Shown here piece by piece: positions 20,580-29,009 of a stretch of 64,000 bases of DNA (position 1 is the stretch's first letter; each line of letters starts with the position of its first letter). The translations under genes and the position numbers were made by a program. Where the stretch lies: contig NZ_CP043617.1 in the NCBI RefSeq assembly GCF_009258225.1, forward strand, positions 1,550,001 through 1,614,000, read 5' to 3'. The stretch comes from Sulfurimonas lithotrophica. Lineage in GTDB: Bacteria; Campylobacterota; Campylobacteria; Campylobacterales; Sulfurimonadaceae. The notes under the pieces are model-generated. The model was not told the origin of the DNA. It did no database searches and saw only the letters and a list, made by a program, of their open reading frames with translations.

Positions 20580-20604
20580 TAACCTCACCCTTAGTAATTT
20601 TGGA

Positions 20605-20610
20605 TATAAT
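20605..20610 (+). promoter_or_regulatory. -10 box of the aminotransferase-murC operon
   Basis: TATAAT in TTGGATATAATTG, 28 nt upstream of the aminotransferase ATG. It lies between that gene and the divergent membrane protein gene. Confidence 0.55.
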
Positions 20611-20637
20611 TGCATTAATTTACTAAAAGCAAAAAAT

Positions 20638-21777
20638 ATGAACTTTGAACCATACCCATTTGAAAAACTAAATAACTTACTACAAAACATTATACCAAAT
20701 AAAAATTATGAGCCTAGTGTTTTAACTATAGGTGAACCTCAATTTGAAACACCTAAATTTATTCAAGACTCTTTATCAAAAAACTCTTCTTTATTAAAAA
20801 AATATCCTAAAACAAGCGGTGAAACCGTTTTAAGAGATGCACAGAGAACTTTTTTTAAAACTAGGTTCGGAGTGGAGTTAAACGATAAGCAGATTATTCC
20901 TACTTTTGGAACTCGTGAAGTATTATTTAATTTTCCGCAGTTTTTACTTTTTGATAAAAAAGAGCCTACGATGGCTTTTACGAACCCTTTTTATCAGATT
21001 TATGAAGGTGCTGCTATTGCATCTCGTGCAAATGTAATTCATATAAATCTAAATGAATCAAATAACTTTAAAGCCCAAATAGATGAGGATATGCTTGCAA
21101 AATGTGATTTGGTAATTTTAAACTTTCCGAATAATCCTACAAGTTCCGTTTTAACTTTGGATGAACTTTCGCAATGGGTAAAGATGGCACTAAAATATGA
21201 CTTCGTACTTTTAAATGACGAGTGTTATAGCGAAATATATACAGGTGAAAAAACACCTTCTTTACTTGAAGCAGCTATCAATGCAGGAAATACAACTTTT
21301 AAAAATACTCTAGTTATTAATTCTATCTCAAAACGCTCATCTGCTCCGGGGCTTAGAAGCGGTTTTATCGCGGGTGATGCAAAAATTTTAGAAGAGTATA
21401 TGAATTATCGTACATATATAGGTTGTGCATCCCCTCTTCCGCTTCAAAGTGCAGCTGCAGAGGCATGGATGGATGAAGAACATGTAGCAACTTCAAGAGA
21501 GATATACAAAAACAACTTCAAACTTGCACATGAGATATTGGGTATAGAGATTCCAAAAGCTACATTTTATATTTGGCTCAAAGTTGGCGATGCTATAGAG
21601 TTTACGACAAAACTCTATAAGGAGTATAATGTTAAAGTACTGCCGGGTGAATATCTAGCACGTGAAAATTCAAAAGGTGAAAATCCGGGCATTGGTTATG
21701 TCCGTATAGCATTAGTTGAAAATGAAGATAAAACAAAAGATGCATTAAATAGAATTAAGGAATGTTTAAATGGATAG
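20638..21777 (+). CDS. dapC: PLP-dependent class I/II aminotransferase, probable succinyldiaminopimelate transaminase
   Basis: 379 residues, fold-type I aminotransferase. Visible motifs: GEPQFETPKFIQ near the start, LNFPNNPTSSVLTLDEL, the PLP aspartate/tyrosine in LLNDECYSEIY, the lysine motif SISKRSSAPGLRSGF and the C-terminal GYVRIALVENEDKT arginine. The gene order aminotransferase - small ORF - murC is shared, as far as I recall, with Helicobacter, where this lineage-specific group is assigned to succinyl-DAP transamination. That would fit the adjacent peptidoglycan gene murC, but specificity cannot be read from the sequence. It overlaps the next gene by 8 nt. Confidence 0.82.
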   Translation: MNFEPYPFEKLNNLLQNIIPNKNYEPSVLTIGEPQFETPKFIQDSLSKNSSLLKKYPKTSGETVLRDAQRTFFKTRFGVELNDKQIIPTFGTREVLFNFPQFLLFDKKEPTMAFTNPFYQIYEGAAIASRANVIHINLNESNNFKAQIDEDMLAKCDLVILNFPNNPTSSVLTLDELSQWVKMALKYDFVLLNDECYSEIYTGEKTPSLLEAAINAGNTTFKNTLVINSISKRSSAPGLRSGFIAGDAKILEEYMNYRTYIGCASPLPLQSAAAEAWMDEEHVATSREIYKNNFKLAHEILGIEIPKATFYIWLKVGDAIEFTTKLYKEYNVKVLPGEYLARENSKGENPGIGYVRIALVENEDKTKDALNRIKECLNG

Positions 21778-22282
21778 TGAAGCAGAAAAGTTAAAAGAAA
21801 AAATTTTAGAAGCTCAAAAAGAAGCTGATATTGCAGCCCTTTATGTTCTTGAACAAGATGCAAATGAATTTTTTGATGAAAATACACTGCACGGATACTA
21901 CCAAAATATTTTAGATCTTGCTTTAGAGAGATTAACAGATACTCTTGAAGCTCACGTAAGAATGGATATGCAAGAGGTTCAAGATTTTGCAACCGTTCGT
22001 GCACTTTATGAATATGCAATAGAACATTACAGTTCAGGTTCAAGTGAAGATGCAGCCGCACTATTTGAAGTACTTTCAGGACTGACAAACGATTCTAAAT
22101 TTTCAGATGCTCTTAAAATACATTGGCAAGCTGCAAAAGAAGGGATTTCACTTAATGATTTCATAGCTTTGATAGCTGATGTAAATGCCACGGGAGATGC
22201 CGGAACTTTTTACATAAGTGCATTTACAAAAGAGGCACAAAAGTTGCTAAATAACTCCAAAACAACAGAGGACAACGGATGA
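21770..22282 (+). CDS. conserved acidic soluble protein between aminotransferase and murC
   Basis: 170 residues, strongly acidic, all-helical in appearance, with no signal peptide or membrane segment (EADIAALYVLEQDANEFFDE). It overlaps the aminotransferase gene by 8 nt and murC by 4 nt (ATGA), so it is translated in one coupled unit with cell-wall precursor genes. No family is recognised. Confidence 0.75.
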   Translation: MDSEAEKLKEKILEAQKEADIAALYVLEQDANEFFDENTLHGYYQNILDLALERLTDTLEAHVRMDMQEVQDFATVRALYEYAIEHYSSGSSEDAAALFEVLSGLTNDSKFSDALKIHWQAAKEGISLNDFIALIADVNATGDAGTFYISAFTKEAQKLLNNSKTTEDNG

Positions 22283-23592
22283 AAATACACTTTATCGGAA
22301 TAGGCGGTATTGGAATTTCCGGGCTTGCGCAATATATGCGTTTCAAAGGACATGAAGTAAGCGGTTCAGATATTAGTGATACAAAGATAACTAAAAAACT
22401 ACGTTCACTTGGAATTGATGTAACGGTTCCACATTCTAAAGATGCCATAAAAGACCAAGATTTGGTTATCCACTCTGCAATAATTCGCCCCGATAATCCT
22501 GAAATACTAGCTGCTAAAGAAAAAGGCATCGAAGTATTAGCCCGCCGTGAAGCTCTAAAACAAATTTTATCTGATAAAAAAGTTTACTCCGTTGCAGGTG
22601 CACACGGTAAAAGTACGACTACAGCTATTTTAACCTCAATTATGTGCGGTTCGGCAATCATAGGAGCTGAAGCAAAATCATTCGGTTCTAACGTTCGTTA
22701 CAACAAAGACAGCGATGTGATGCTGTTTGAAGCCGATGAAAGTGACGGAAGTTTTTTAAATTCAAATCCTCACTGTGCCATAGTAATAAATGCAGAACCT
22801 GAACATATGGAGTATTACGACTACAACTATGACAGGTTTTACGATTCATACAAAACATTTATAAAATCAGCACCTTGCCGTGTTTTAAATGCAGAAGACC
22901 CTTTTCTTTCTTCACTAACTCAGGAGATAGATGCAGCTTGGTTGTATCCGAGCAAAGATATAACAAATATCGAATATATATTAAAAGATGATGAACCACA
23001 CACACGTTTCACTTTAAAATCCCTTGGCTCTTTTGAAGTATGGGGCTTTGGTAAACACATAGCCTTAGATGCATCTCTTGCAATATTAGCTGCACATGAA
23101 TCTATGGATATAGAAGAGATAAGAGAAAATCTTTTAAGATTTAAAGGTATCAAAAAACGTTTTGACATTGTAGGAAGTGAATTAAACAGCGTAATTATAG
23201 ACGACTACGGGCATCATCCAACAGAGATAAAAGCTACTTTTAACTCCGTAAAAGAGTATGCAGAACTTAAAGGTTTTGACAAAATAACAGCTATTTGGCA
23301 ACCGCATAAATACTCACGCACTATAGATAATCTTGAAGAGTTTACTAAGTGTTTCGAAGGTGCGGATGAGCTTATCATTTTACCTGTATGGTCAGCAGGC
23401 GAAGCTACCCGCGATATAGACTTTGCAAAAGAATTTTCAAAATACAACCTGACAATGGCGGACAATATCAAACGTGCAAATAATAATATTACGGTTATAA
23501 AAGACAAAGCAGATTTAAAAACTATCGATACCGGACTTATAATCGGTTTTGGTGCAGGTGATATAACATACCAGATTAGAGGCAGCATTTAA
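22279..23592 (+). CDS. murC: UDP-N-acetylmuramate--L-alanine ligase
   Basis: 437 residues. Adds L-Ala to UDP-MurNAc, the first step of peptide-stem assembly in the cytoplasm. Domains: N-terminal Rossmann GIGGIGISGLAQYM, central ATP-binding GAHGKSTTTAIL with ADESDGSF, and the C-terminal ligase domain with IIDDYGHHPTEIKAT and WQPHKYSRT. It starts within the preceding gene (ATGA overlap). Confidence 0.97.
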   Translation: MKIHFIGIGGIGISGLAQYMRFKGHEVSGSDISDTKITKKLRSLGIDVTVPHSKDAIKDQDLVIHSAIIRPDNPEILAAKEKGIEVLARREALKQILSDKKVYSVAGAHGKSTTTAILTSIMCGSAIIGAEAKSFGSNVRYNKDSDVMLFEADESDGSFLNSNPHCAIVINAEPEHMEYYDYNYDRFYDSYKTFIKSAPCRVLNAEDPFLSSLTQEIDAAWLYPSKDITNIEYILKDDEPHTRFTLKSLGSFEVWGFGKHIALDASLAILAAHESMDIEEIRENLLRFKGIKKRFDIVGSELNSVIIDDYGHHPTEIKATFNSVKEYAELKGFDKITAIWQPHKYSRTIDNLEEFTKCFEGADELIILPVWSAGEATRDIDFAKEFSKYNLTMADNIKRANNNITVIKDKADLKTIDTGLIIGFGAGDITYQIRGSI

Positions 23593-23613
23593 TATCTAAC
23601 TAAAGGGTTAGCT

Positions 23614-24336
23614 ATGAAAAATAAAAAAATCGTTATATTCTCAGGTGCGGGTATAAGTGCCGAGAGTGGAATAAAAACATTCAGAGATGCAGACGGTCTT
23701 TGGGAAAACCACAAAATAGAAGATATTTGTAACCAATACACTTGGGAAAAAAACTACGAGCAGGTGCACAAGTTTTATAACCAAAGACGTACGCAGTTAA
23801 GCATGGTCGAGCCAAATCTGGCACACGAAATAGTAGCCGAAATAAAAAATAAATATAAAGACGATTGTATAGTTGTTACGCAAAATGTAGATGATATGTT
23901 TGAACGTGCCGGATGCAAAAATGTTATCCATGTACACGGTGAACTTACCAAAATGGAGTGTATGGCTTGCGGTGAAGTTTACGATATAGGATATAAAGAG
24001 TTTTATATGGATGATAAGTGTCCTAAATGTGAAAACACCCATATTAAGCCGTATATAGTATTTTTTGGAGGTCAGGCTCCTAAGTACATGGATATGTATA
24101 ATGCATTTGAATATCTTCAAAATGAAGACTCCATAGCGGTAGTTATAGGTACGCTTGGAAACGTTATACAGATAAATGCAAATTTGGAACTTATGGATTG
24201 TAAAAAAATACTTAACAACTTAGAAGAATCACCCTATATAGACGATACTCAGTTTGATAAAGTTTATTATGAAAATGCGACATCGGCAATACAAAAAATA
24301 CAAACCGATATAGAAGAGTTTTGGAACAAGGGATAA
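23614..24336 (+). CDS. cobB: Sir2-family NAD-dependent deacylase (CobB/SIRT5-like)
   Basis: 240 residues. NAD-binding FSGAGISAESGIKTFRD, catalytic QNVDDMFERAG and HVHGE (His108), and a structural zinc site of two CxxC pairs (Cys116/119 and Cys136/139). The acyl-pocket signature YxxR, Tyr55 and Arg58 in FYNQRR, matches E. coli CobB and SIRT5, so desuccinylase or demalonylase activity is predicted besides deacetylation. It lies 21 nt after murC and 1 nt before the ACR3-like permease gene, probably in the same operon. Confidence 0.93.
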   Translation: MKNKKIVIFSGAGISAESGIKTFRDADGLWENHKIEDICNQYTWEKNYEQVHKFYNQRRTQLSMVEPNLAHEIVAEIKNKYKDDCIVVTQNVDDMFERAGCKNVIHVHGELTKMECMACGEVYDIGYKEFYMDDKCPKCENTHIKPYIVFFGGQAPKYMDMYNAFEYLQNEDSIAVVIGTLGNVIQINANLELMDCKKILNNLEESPYIDDTQFDKVYYENATSAIQKIQTDIEEFWNKG

Positions 24337-24337
24337 T

Positions 24338-25270
24338 ATGCAAGTAATTTTAGTTTTTTTAGCAGCTACACTGGGGCTGACATACGGTTATAATACCGAC
24401 GGTCTTCAGTTTAGCTCAAAAATATGTTTATTTGCCGGTATAACCATGATTATGCCTACGCTTTTTAATTTTAAAATAAAAGATATTTTCTTGGTTTTAG
24501 AACATAAAAAAATGATTTTAAAAGGTTTGCTTATAAACTTTTTTGCACTGCCTTTATTGGCATTGGCTATAGGTTTAGCAACAAAAAACTTCGGTATAGC
24601 TGCGGGTGTGTTTTTACTCTCGGTTTTAAGCGGCGGCGGAATGGTAATGCACTGGATTAAAAAAACCGGTGGAGATACCTCAATCGGTTTTATTTTACTT
24701 TTTATAAATATAGTTTTTATATCTTTATCTCTATTGATGCTTCATCTTTTTGGAGTATATACAGAAGAGTATTTTAAAGTCTATTATTCAGATGAAATAA
24801 CACTAAGCAGTTTTGCCCGCGGTGTTATAATCCTTTTAATCGTTGTCCCTTTTATAGCAAGCAGGATACTTTTATGGTTTGCAAAACCGGTAGTTGAGCT
24901 GATAAACAAATACCGCCCTATTATAAGTAATATAAGTATATTTTTAATCATTACATATCTGTTTGCACTACAAAATTCGCAACTTTTATTTGAAGTTTAC
25001 GAGTTTGAACCTGAACTTGTATATATATCGTTTTTAGCAGTTTTGGCTTTTTATATAGGAAACTTTGTCATTGCAAAATTTAGTTTTGACAATACTCAAG
25101 CTCATGAAAATTCTGCATTTTGGTTTACCATAACACGCTACATCACATTAGCACTTATAATATCGACTTTTTCAATTTCTTCGTTTGGTGCTACAATGCT
25201 TATTCCTATTATGATGGCATATATCATTCAGATACCTTTTGCGATATATTATTCAAAAAAAGTAAAATAG
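24338..25270 (+). CDS. ACR3/bile acid:sodium symporter-superfamily permease
   Basis: 310 residues with about ten hydrophobic helices. The discontinuous-helix region LSGGGMVMHWIKKTGGDTSI corresponds to the conserved NTGGD-type motif of ACR3 arsenite carriers and related BASS proteins, but the ACR3 cysteine in that helix is missing. Arsenite export is therefore not certain and an organic anion or metabolite is possible. No arsR or arsC neighbour supports arsenic resistance. It starts 1 nt after cobB. Confidence 0.72.
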   Translation: MQVILVFLAATLGLTYGYNTDGLQFSSKICLFAGITMIMPTLFNFKIKDIFLVLEHKKMILKGLLINFFALPLLALAIGLATKNFGIAAGVFLLSVLSGGGMVMHWIKKTGGDTSIGFILLFINIVFISLSLLMLHLFGVYTEEYFKVYYSDEITLSSFARGVIILLIVVPFIASRILLWFAKPVVELINKYRPIISNISIFLIITYLFALQNSQLLFEVYEFEPELVYISFLAVLAFYIGNFVIAKFSFDNTQAHENSAFWFTITRYITLALIISTFSISSFGATMLIPIMMAYIIQIPFAIYYSKKVK

Positions 25271-25312
25271 TTTTTTTGATATAATTATAAAAATATAGAG
25301 ATAGGATTTTTT

Positions 25313-25642
25313 TTGGCATATATATTAGGATTAATAGTAGTTGGACTTTTCTTTTTAAGTCTGCATTACTTTACCGAACTTAACCATAAACAAAAAGTTT
25401 TAACCAGTAGTATTGTACTTGCAATAATATTAGGTGCAATAGCATTTAACACATATTCGGATGCACAAAGAGATAATATGATGGCTGTCGTAACAAAGTT
25501 TAATCAAGGTAAAACTATAAACTGTAACGGAATAGACGTAAACTCATCTTTATATGATTTAAGCACAGGTACATTTACATTTATCGGCAGAGAAAACACT
25601 CCTAACTATGGACAAATGATTAGTGCTTCTTCATGCAAATAA
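25313..25642 (+). CDS. small membrane-anchored protein of unknown function
   Basis: 109 residues, TTG start preceded by AGGA with an eight-T spacer. Two hydrophobic helices (about 2-20 and 30-48), then a hydrophilic domain with two cysteines (INCNGIDVNSS and the C-terminal SSCK), which probably lies in the periplasm and may form a disulfide. It overlaps mutS2 by 10 nt. No family is recognised. Confidence 0.65.
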   Translation: MAYILGLIVVGLFFLSLHYFTELNHKQKVLTSSIVLAIILGAIAFNTYSDAQRDNMMAVVTKFNQGKTINCNGIDVNSSLYDLSTGTFTFIGRENTPNYGQMISASSCK

Positions 25643-27825
25643 TCTCACAACTAGACCTAAGTGAGCATATAGCTTGGTTTAAAAGCTTTTTCTCACGCAA
25701 CTCCGAACTTTATATCGAAGGAGACCAAGAGCTCCATTACCGTTATATAAAAGCACTTGACAAGTTAGAATTTAATGCGCCTCCAAAGGTAGCGGATTTT
25801 TCAACTATTAAACAGCATCTAAAAAAACACGGTGTACTAAACTTTGAACAGATTTTTGAGATTGTAAAGGTAGTAAGGTATTTCCGTTATTTTAAAAATC
25901 GTGAACTAGAAGGAATAATCGGCGAATGGATGCAGATGTTTGATTTTCCACAGAGTTTTTTAGATATAGAGAAGTATTTTACAAGTGAAGGAAAGTTTGA
26001 AGAAAACCTTGATTCGGAACTTTTTGGACTCTCACAAAGAATAAAAGAGCAAAAAAACAATATATCGGTATCTCTAAAAAGATTAATCTCATCAGCTAAA
26101 ATTACACCTTATCTTTTAGATACACAACTGCACTTTGTGAATAATGAAGACTGTCTGCTTGTTCGCGGAGGGTTTAACCATGTTCTAAAAGGAGCCGTAG
26201 TCGGTAGAAGTAGCAGCGGCGGATTTTACGTATCGCCTGATAGCATCTTAAAAGCAAAAGAACAAATTCGCTATATCAACCAAGAACGTGAAGCTATATT
26301 CTACAAATACTCCCAAGAGTTCTCCACAGTTTTAAAAGAGTTACAGCCATTTATAAACTTTATAGATAAAGAGTTCTCAAAGTTTGACAACTACCAGGCA
26401 AGAGTTCTGTTTGCAAAGAGTCAAAACCTTCAAATAGTAAAGTCAAACAAAGACTCAAAAATAGTTTTAAAAGATTTTATACACCCTGCCCTACATAATG
26501 CCAAACCGGTAAATGTAGATTTTTCCAAAAACGTTCTTATGATAACGGGTGTAAATGCCGGCGGTAAAACTATGCTTTTAAAGTCTCTGTTATCAGCCGC
26601 ATTTATGGCAAAGTATATGATACCTATGAAGCTAAACGAACATAAAAGCTCAATTGGAAATTTTAAAAAGATTTTATCTATTATAGACGATCCTCAAAAT
26701 GTTAAAAACGACATATCTACCTTTGCAGGGCGTATGCAGGAGTTTTCACAAATATTTACTCAAAGAGATGCACTCGTAGGTGTGGATGAGATAGAACTCG
26801 GAACCGACTCTGACGAAGCTGCAGCACTTTTTAAAGTGATTTTGGACGAGCTTATAAAAAAGAACCAAAAAATAATAGTAACTACTCACCACAAACGTCT
26901 TGCCGCACTTATGGCAGATCGTGATGATGTTGAACTTATGGCTGCGATTTACGATGAAGATGCACGCAAACCGACCTATGAATTTATGCACGGCATCATA
27001 GGTAAGAGTTACGCATTTGAGACTGCAAGCCGTTACGGAATAGCACCGCACATAGTTAAAGAAGCTAAAAGCGTATATGGTGATAATAGCGAAAAACTAA
27101 ATCTTCTTATAGAACGTGGAAGTCAGCTTGAGCGTGAGTTAAAACAAAAACATCTCAAAGTTGATGAGAAACTTGAATCGTTAAATAAAAAAGAATTAGA
27201 ATTAAAAGCTTTAAAAGAGGATATGTTAAAAGAGTTTGATGAGCAAAAATCCGCACTTAAACGTAGTTATGAAACAGCCATAAACGAAGCGAAATCCGCA
27301 GCTCGTGCAGGTGATACAAAAGCAATCCACCGTGCAATGAACAAGGCAAATAAAAATCTACCTCGCGATAAAAAAGAGGAGATACAAAGAGATGTTGTGT
27401 TTAATGTTGGAGACCAAGTCAAATACCACTCTCAAAGCGGTACTATTAAAGCCCTAAAAGGCAACAAAGAAGCTATAGTCGAAGTAAACGGAATGACGGT
27501 AAGAGTTAAGACAAAACATCTTAAACCTACTAAAATAATCAAACCAAAACCTCAAACAAACGTTAAAGTACAAGTTGAGAAAAAAGCGGGATTAAAATGT
27601 GATTTACACGGAATGCGTGCAGATGAGGCCTGTGAAACACTTGATAAGTTTTTATCCGATGCTCTTCTTAACGGTTGGGATGAAGTCATAGTTTACCACG
27701 GTATAGGTACGGGAAAACTCTCATATGCCGTTAAAAACTTTCTAAAAGCACATCCAAGAGTTAAAAGCTTTACCGATGCACCTCCTCATTTAGGCGGTTT
27801 TGGTGCGAAGATAATATCTTTATGA
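25633..27825 (+). CDS. mutS2: MutS2 endonuclease/ATPase
   Basis: 730 residues. MutS-type ATPase with Walker A GVNAGGKTM (306-314) and VDEIELGTDSDEAAAL, a KOW-like/linker region and a C-terminal Smr nuclease domain carrying DLHGMR (657-662) and HGIGTGKL. MutS2 in the Epsilonproteobacteria limits recombination and helps repair oxidised DNA; elsewhere it rescues collided ribosomes. Overlaps are 10 nt with the upstream small gene and 4 nt with the downstream flavoprotein gene. A long charged coiled coil separates ATPase and Smr domains (about 490-580). Confidence 0.95.
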   Translation: MQIISQLDLSEHIAWFKSFFSRNSELYIEGDQELHYRYIKALDKLEFNAPPKVADFSTIKQHLKKHGVLNFEQIFEIVKVVRYFRYFKNRELEGIIGEWMQMFDFPQSFLDIEKYFTSEGKFEENLDSELFGLSQRIKEQKNNISVSLKRLISSAKITPYLLDTQLHFVNNEDCLLVRGGFNHVLKGAVVGRSSSGGFYVSPDSILKAKEQIRYINQEREAIFYKYSQEFSTVLKELQPFINFIDKEFSKFDNYQARVLFAKSQNLQIVKSNKDSKIVLKDFIHPALHNAKPVNVDFSKNVLMITGVNAGGKTMLLKSLLSAAFMAKYMIPMKLNEHKSSIGNFKKILSIIDDPQNVKNDISTFAGRMQEFSQIFTQRDALVGVDEIELGTDSDEAAALFKVILDELIKKNQKIIVTTHHKRLAALMADRDDVELMAAIYDEDARKPTYEFMHGIIGKSYAFETASRYGIAPHIVKEAKSVYGDNSEKLNLLIERGSQLERELKQKHLKVDEKLESLNKKELELKALKEDMLKEFDEQKSALKRSYETAINEAKSAARAGDTKAIHRAMNKANKNLPRDKKEEIQRDVVFNVGDQVKYHSQSGTIKALKGNKEAIVEVNGMTVRVKTKHLKPTKIIKPKPQTNVKVQVEKKAGLKCDLHGMRADEACETLDKFLSDALLNGWDEVIVYHGIGTGKLSYAVKNFLKAHPRVKSFTDAPPHLGGFGAKIISL

Positions 27826-29009
27826 AAAAAGTAGCAATAATCGGAGCAGGCGCAAGCGGATTGATATGTGCAATAGAGTGTGCAAGAAACTCTTGCAATG
27901 TTGACTTGTATGAACAAAACCAAAAAGTAGGTAAAAAGATATTAGTATCTGGAAACGGTAGATGCAATATAACAAATACCGATTTTTCAAAAGATGATTA
28001 TTTCTCACAAAACAGCTCTTTTGTAGCAGATGCACTAAATGAATTTAACTATCAAAAATTTGAGAAATTTTGTGCATCTATAGGGCTTATTTTAGATGCT
28101 AAGGATGATGGAAAAGTTTATCCTTTATCGAACGAAGCAAAATCAGTCGTAGCTATATTTAAAGAGAGTGCTTTAAATATGGGGGTAAATATCATAACTG
28201 ATACTAAGATATCTGATATAAAAAGCATAACCGAGAGTTACGATGCAGTAGTAGTAGCTACCGGAAGTGAAGCGGCATCGCATCTTGGAGGATGTTCAGA
28301 CGGACTAGAGTTTGCAAAAGTATATGGACATAGCATAATCCCTACATATCCCTCACTCGTTCAGCTTGAACTATCAAACTCTCCGCATAATAAAATGAGC
28401 GGTGCAAAGGTTGAGGGCGAAGTAACTTTGATGATTAATAATCAAAAAAGCTCATCTGCATCCGGAGATATTTTATTTACGGCTTACGGTGTTTCCGGTT
28501 TTGCCATACTCGATATCTCGCGTGAAGCTAGTGAAGCTATACTTAACTACTCTGCAGTGGATATTATCTTAAATCTTTTGCCAAAATATTCACAGCAAAA
28601 ACTCTCAAACCACTTAAATAACCTTAGTAAATCAATCCCTCAAAGTTCGGTTTTAAACGCTATTCATGCACTGCTTCCTGTAAAAATAGCAAAAACAATC
28701 CTTGATGTTTTAAACATAGATGCACAAACAAAACTTCAAAATTTAAATATGAAAGACTATAAACGTATAGCCAATCAATGTTTAAACTGGAAGTTTGAAG
28801 TTGCATCTACACATGGTTTTCGTCATGCAGAAGTTGCAGGCGGTGGAGTAAATACGGATGAGATAAACCCAAAAACAATGGAGTCAAAAAAACAAAAGAA
28901 TCTTTACTTTAGCGGTGAAGTCTTAGATGTTGTAGGACGACGCGGCGGATTTAACTTTGCTTGGGGCTGGGCAAGCGGATACGCGGCTGCAAAAGATATA
29001 ACTAAATAA
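27822..29009 (+). CDS. HI0933/BaiN-family FAD-dependent oxidoreductase
   Basis: 395 residues. N-terminal dinucleotide motif GAGASGLICAIECA, then VGKKILVSGNGRCNITN typical of the HI0933 flavoprotein family, and a C-terminal YFSGEVLDVVGRRGGFNFAWGWASG closing the FAD site. The reaction of most members is unknown (BaiN acts in bile-acid dehydroxylation, which is not expected here). It overlaps mutS2 by 4 nt and ends directly against the convergent copper ATPase gene. Confidence 0.92.
   Translation: MKKVAIIGAGASGLICAIECARNSCNVDLYEQNQKVGKKILVSGNGRCNITNTDFSKDDYFSQNSSFVADALNEFNYQKFEKFCASIGLILDAKDDGKVYPLSNEAKSVVAIFKESALNMGVNIITDTKISDIKSITESYDAVVVATGSEAASHLGGCSDGLEFAKVYGHSIIPTYPSLVQLELSNSPHNKMSGAKVEGEVTLMINNQKSSSASGDILFTAYGVSGFAILDISREASEAILNYSAVDIILNLLPKYSQQKLSNHLNNLSKSIPQSSVLNAIHALLPVKIAKTILDVLNIDAQTKLQNLNMKDYKRIANQCLNWKFEVASTHGFRHAEVAGGGVNTDEINPKTMESKKQKNLYFSGEVLDVVGRRGGFNFAWGWASGYAAAKDITK

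Noticed and set aside
20580-20690. N-terminal extension of the membrane protein gene ending at 19797
   Set aside because: It would overlap the divergent aminotransferase start and its promoter; ATG at 20579 has GAGG upstream.
21696-22088. 130-codon minus-strand frame across the aminotransferase/small gene junction
   Set aside because: Antisense to two translationally coupled genes, low-complexity Leu/His composition.
24338-25270. Arsenite exporter Acr3 assignment
   Set aside because: The conserved cysteine helix of Acr3 is not present and no arsenic genes are nearby; kept as a superfamily-level call.
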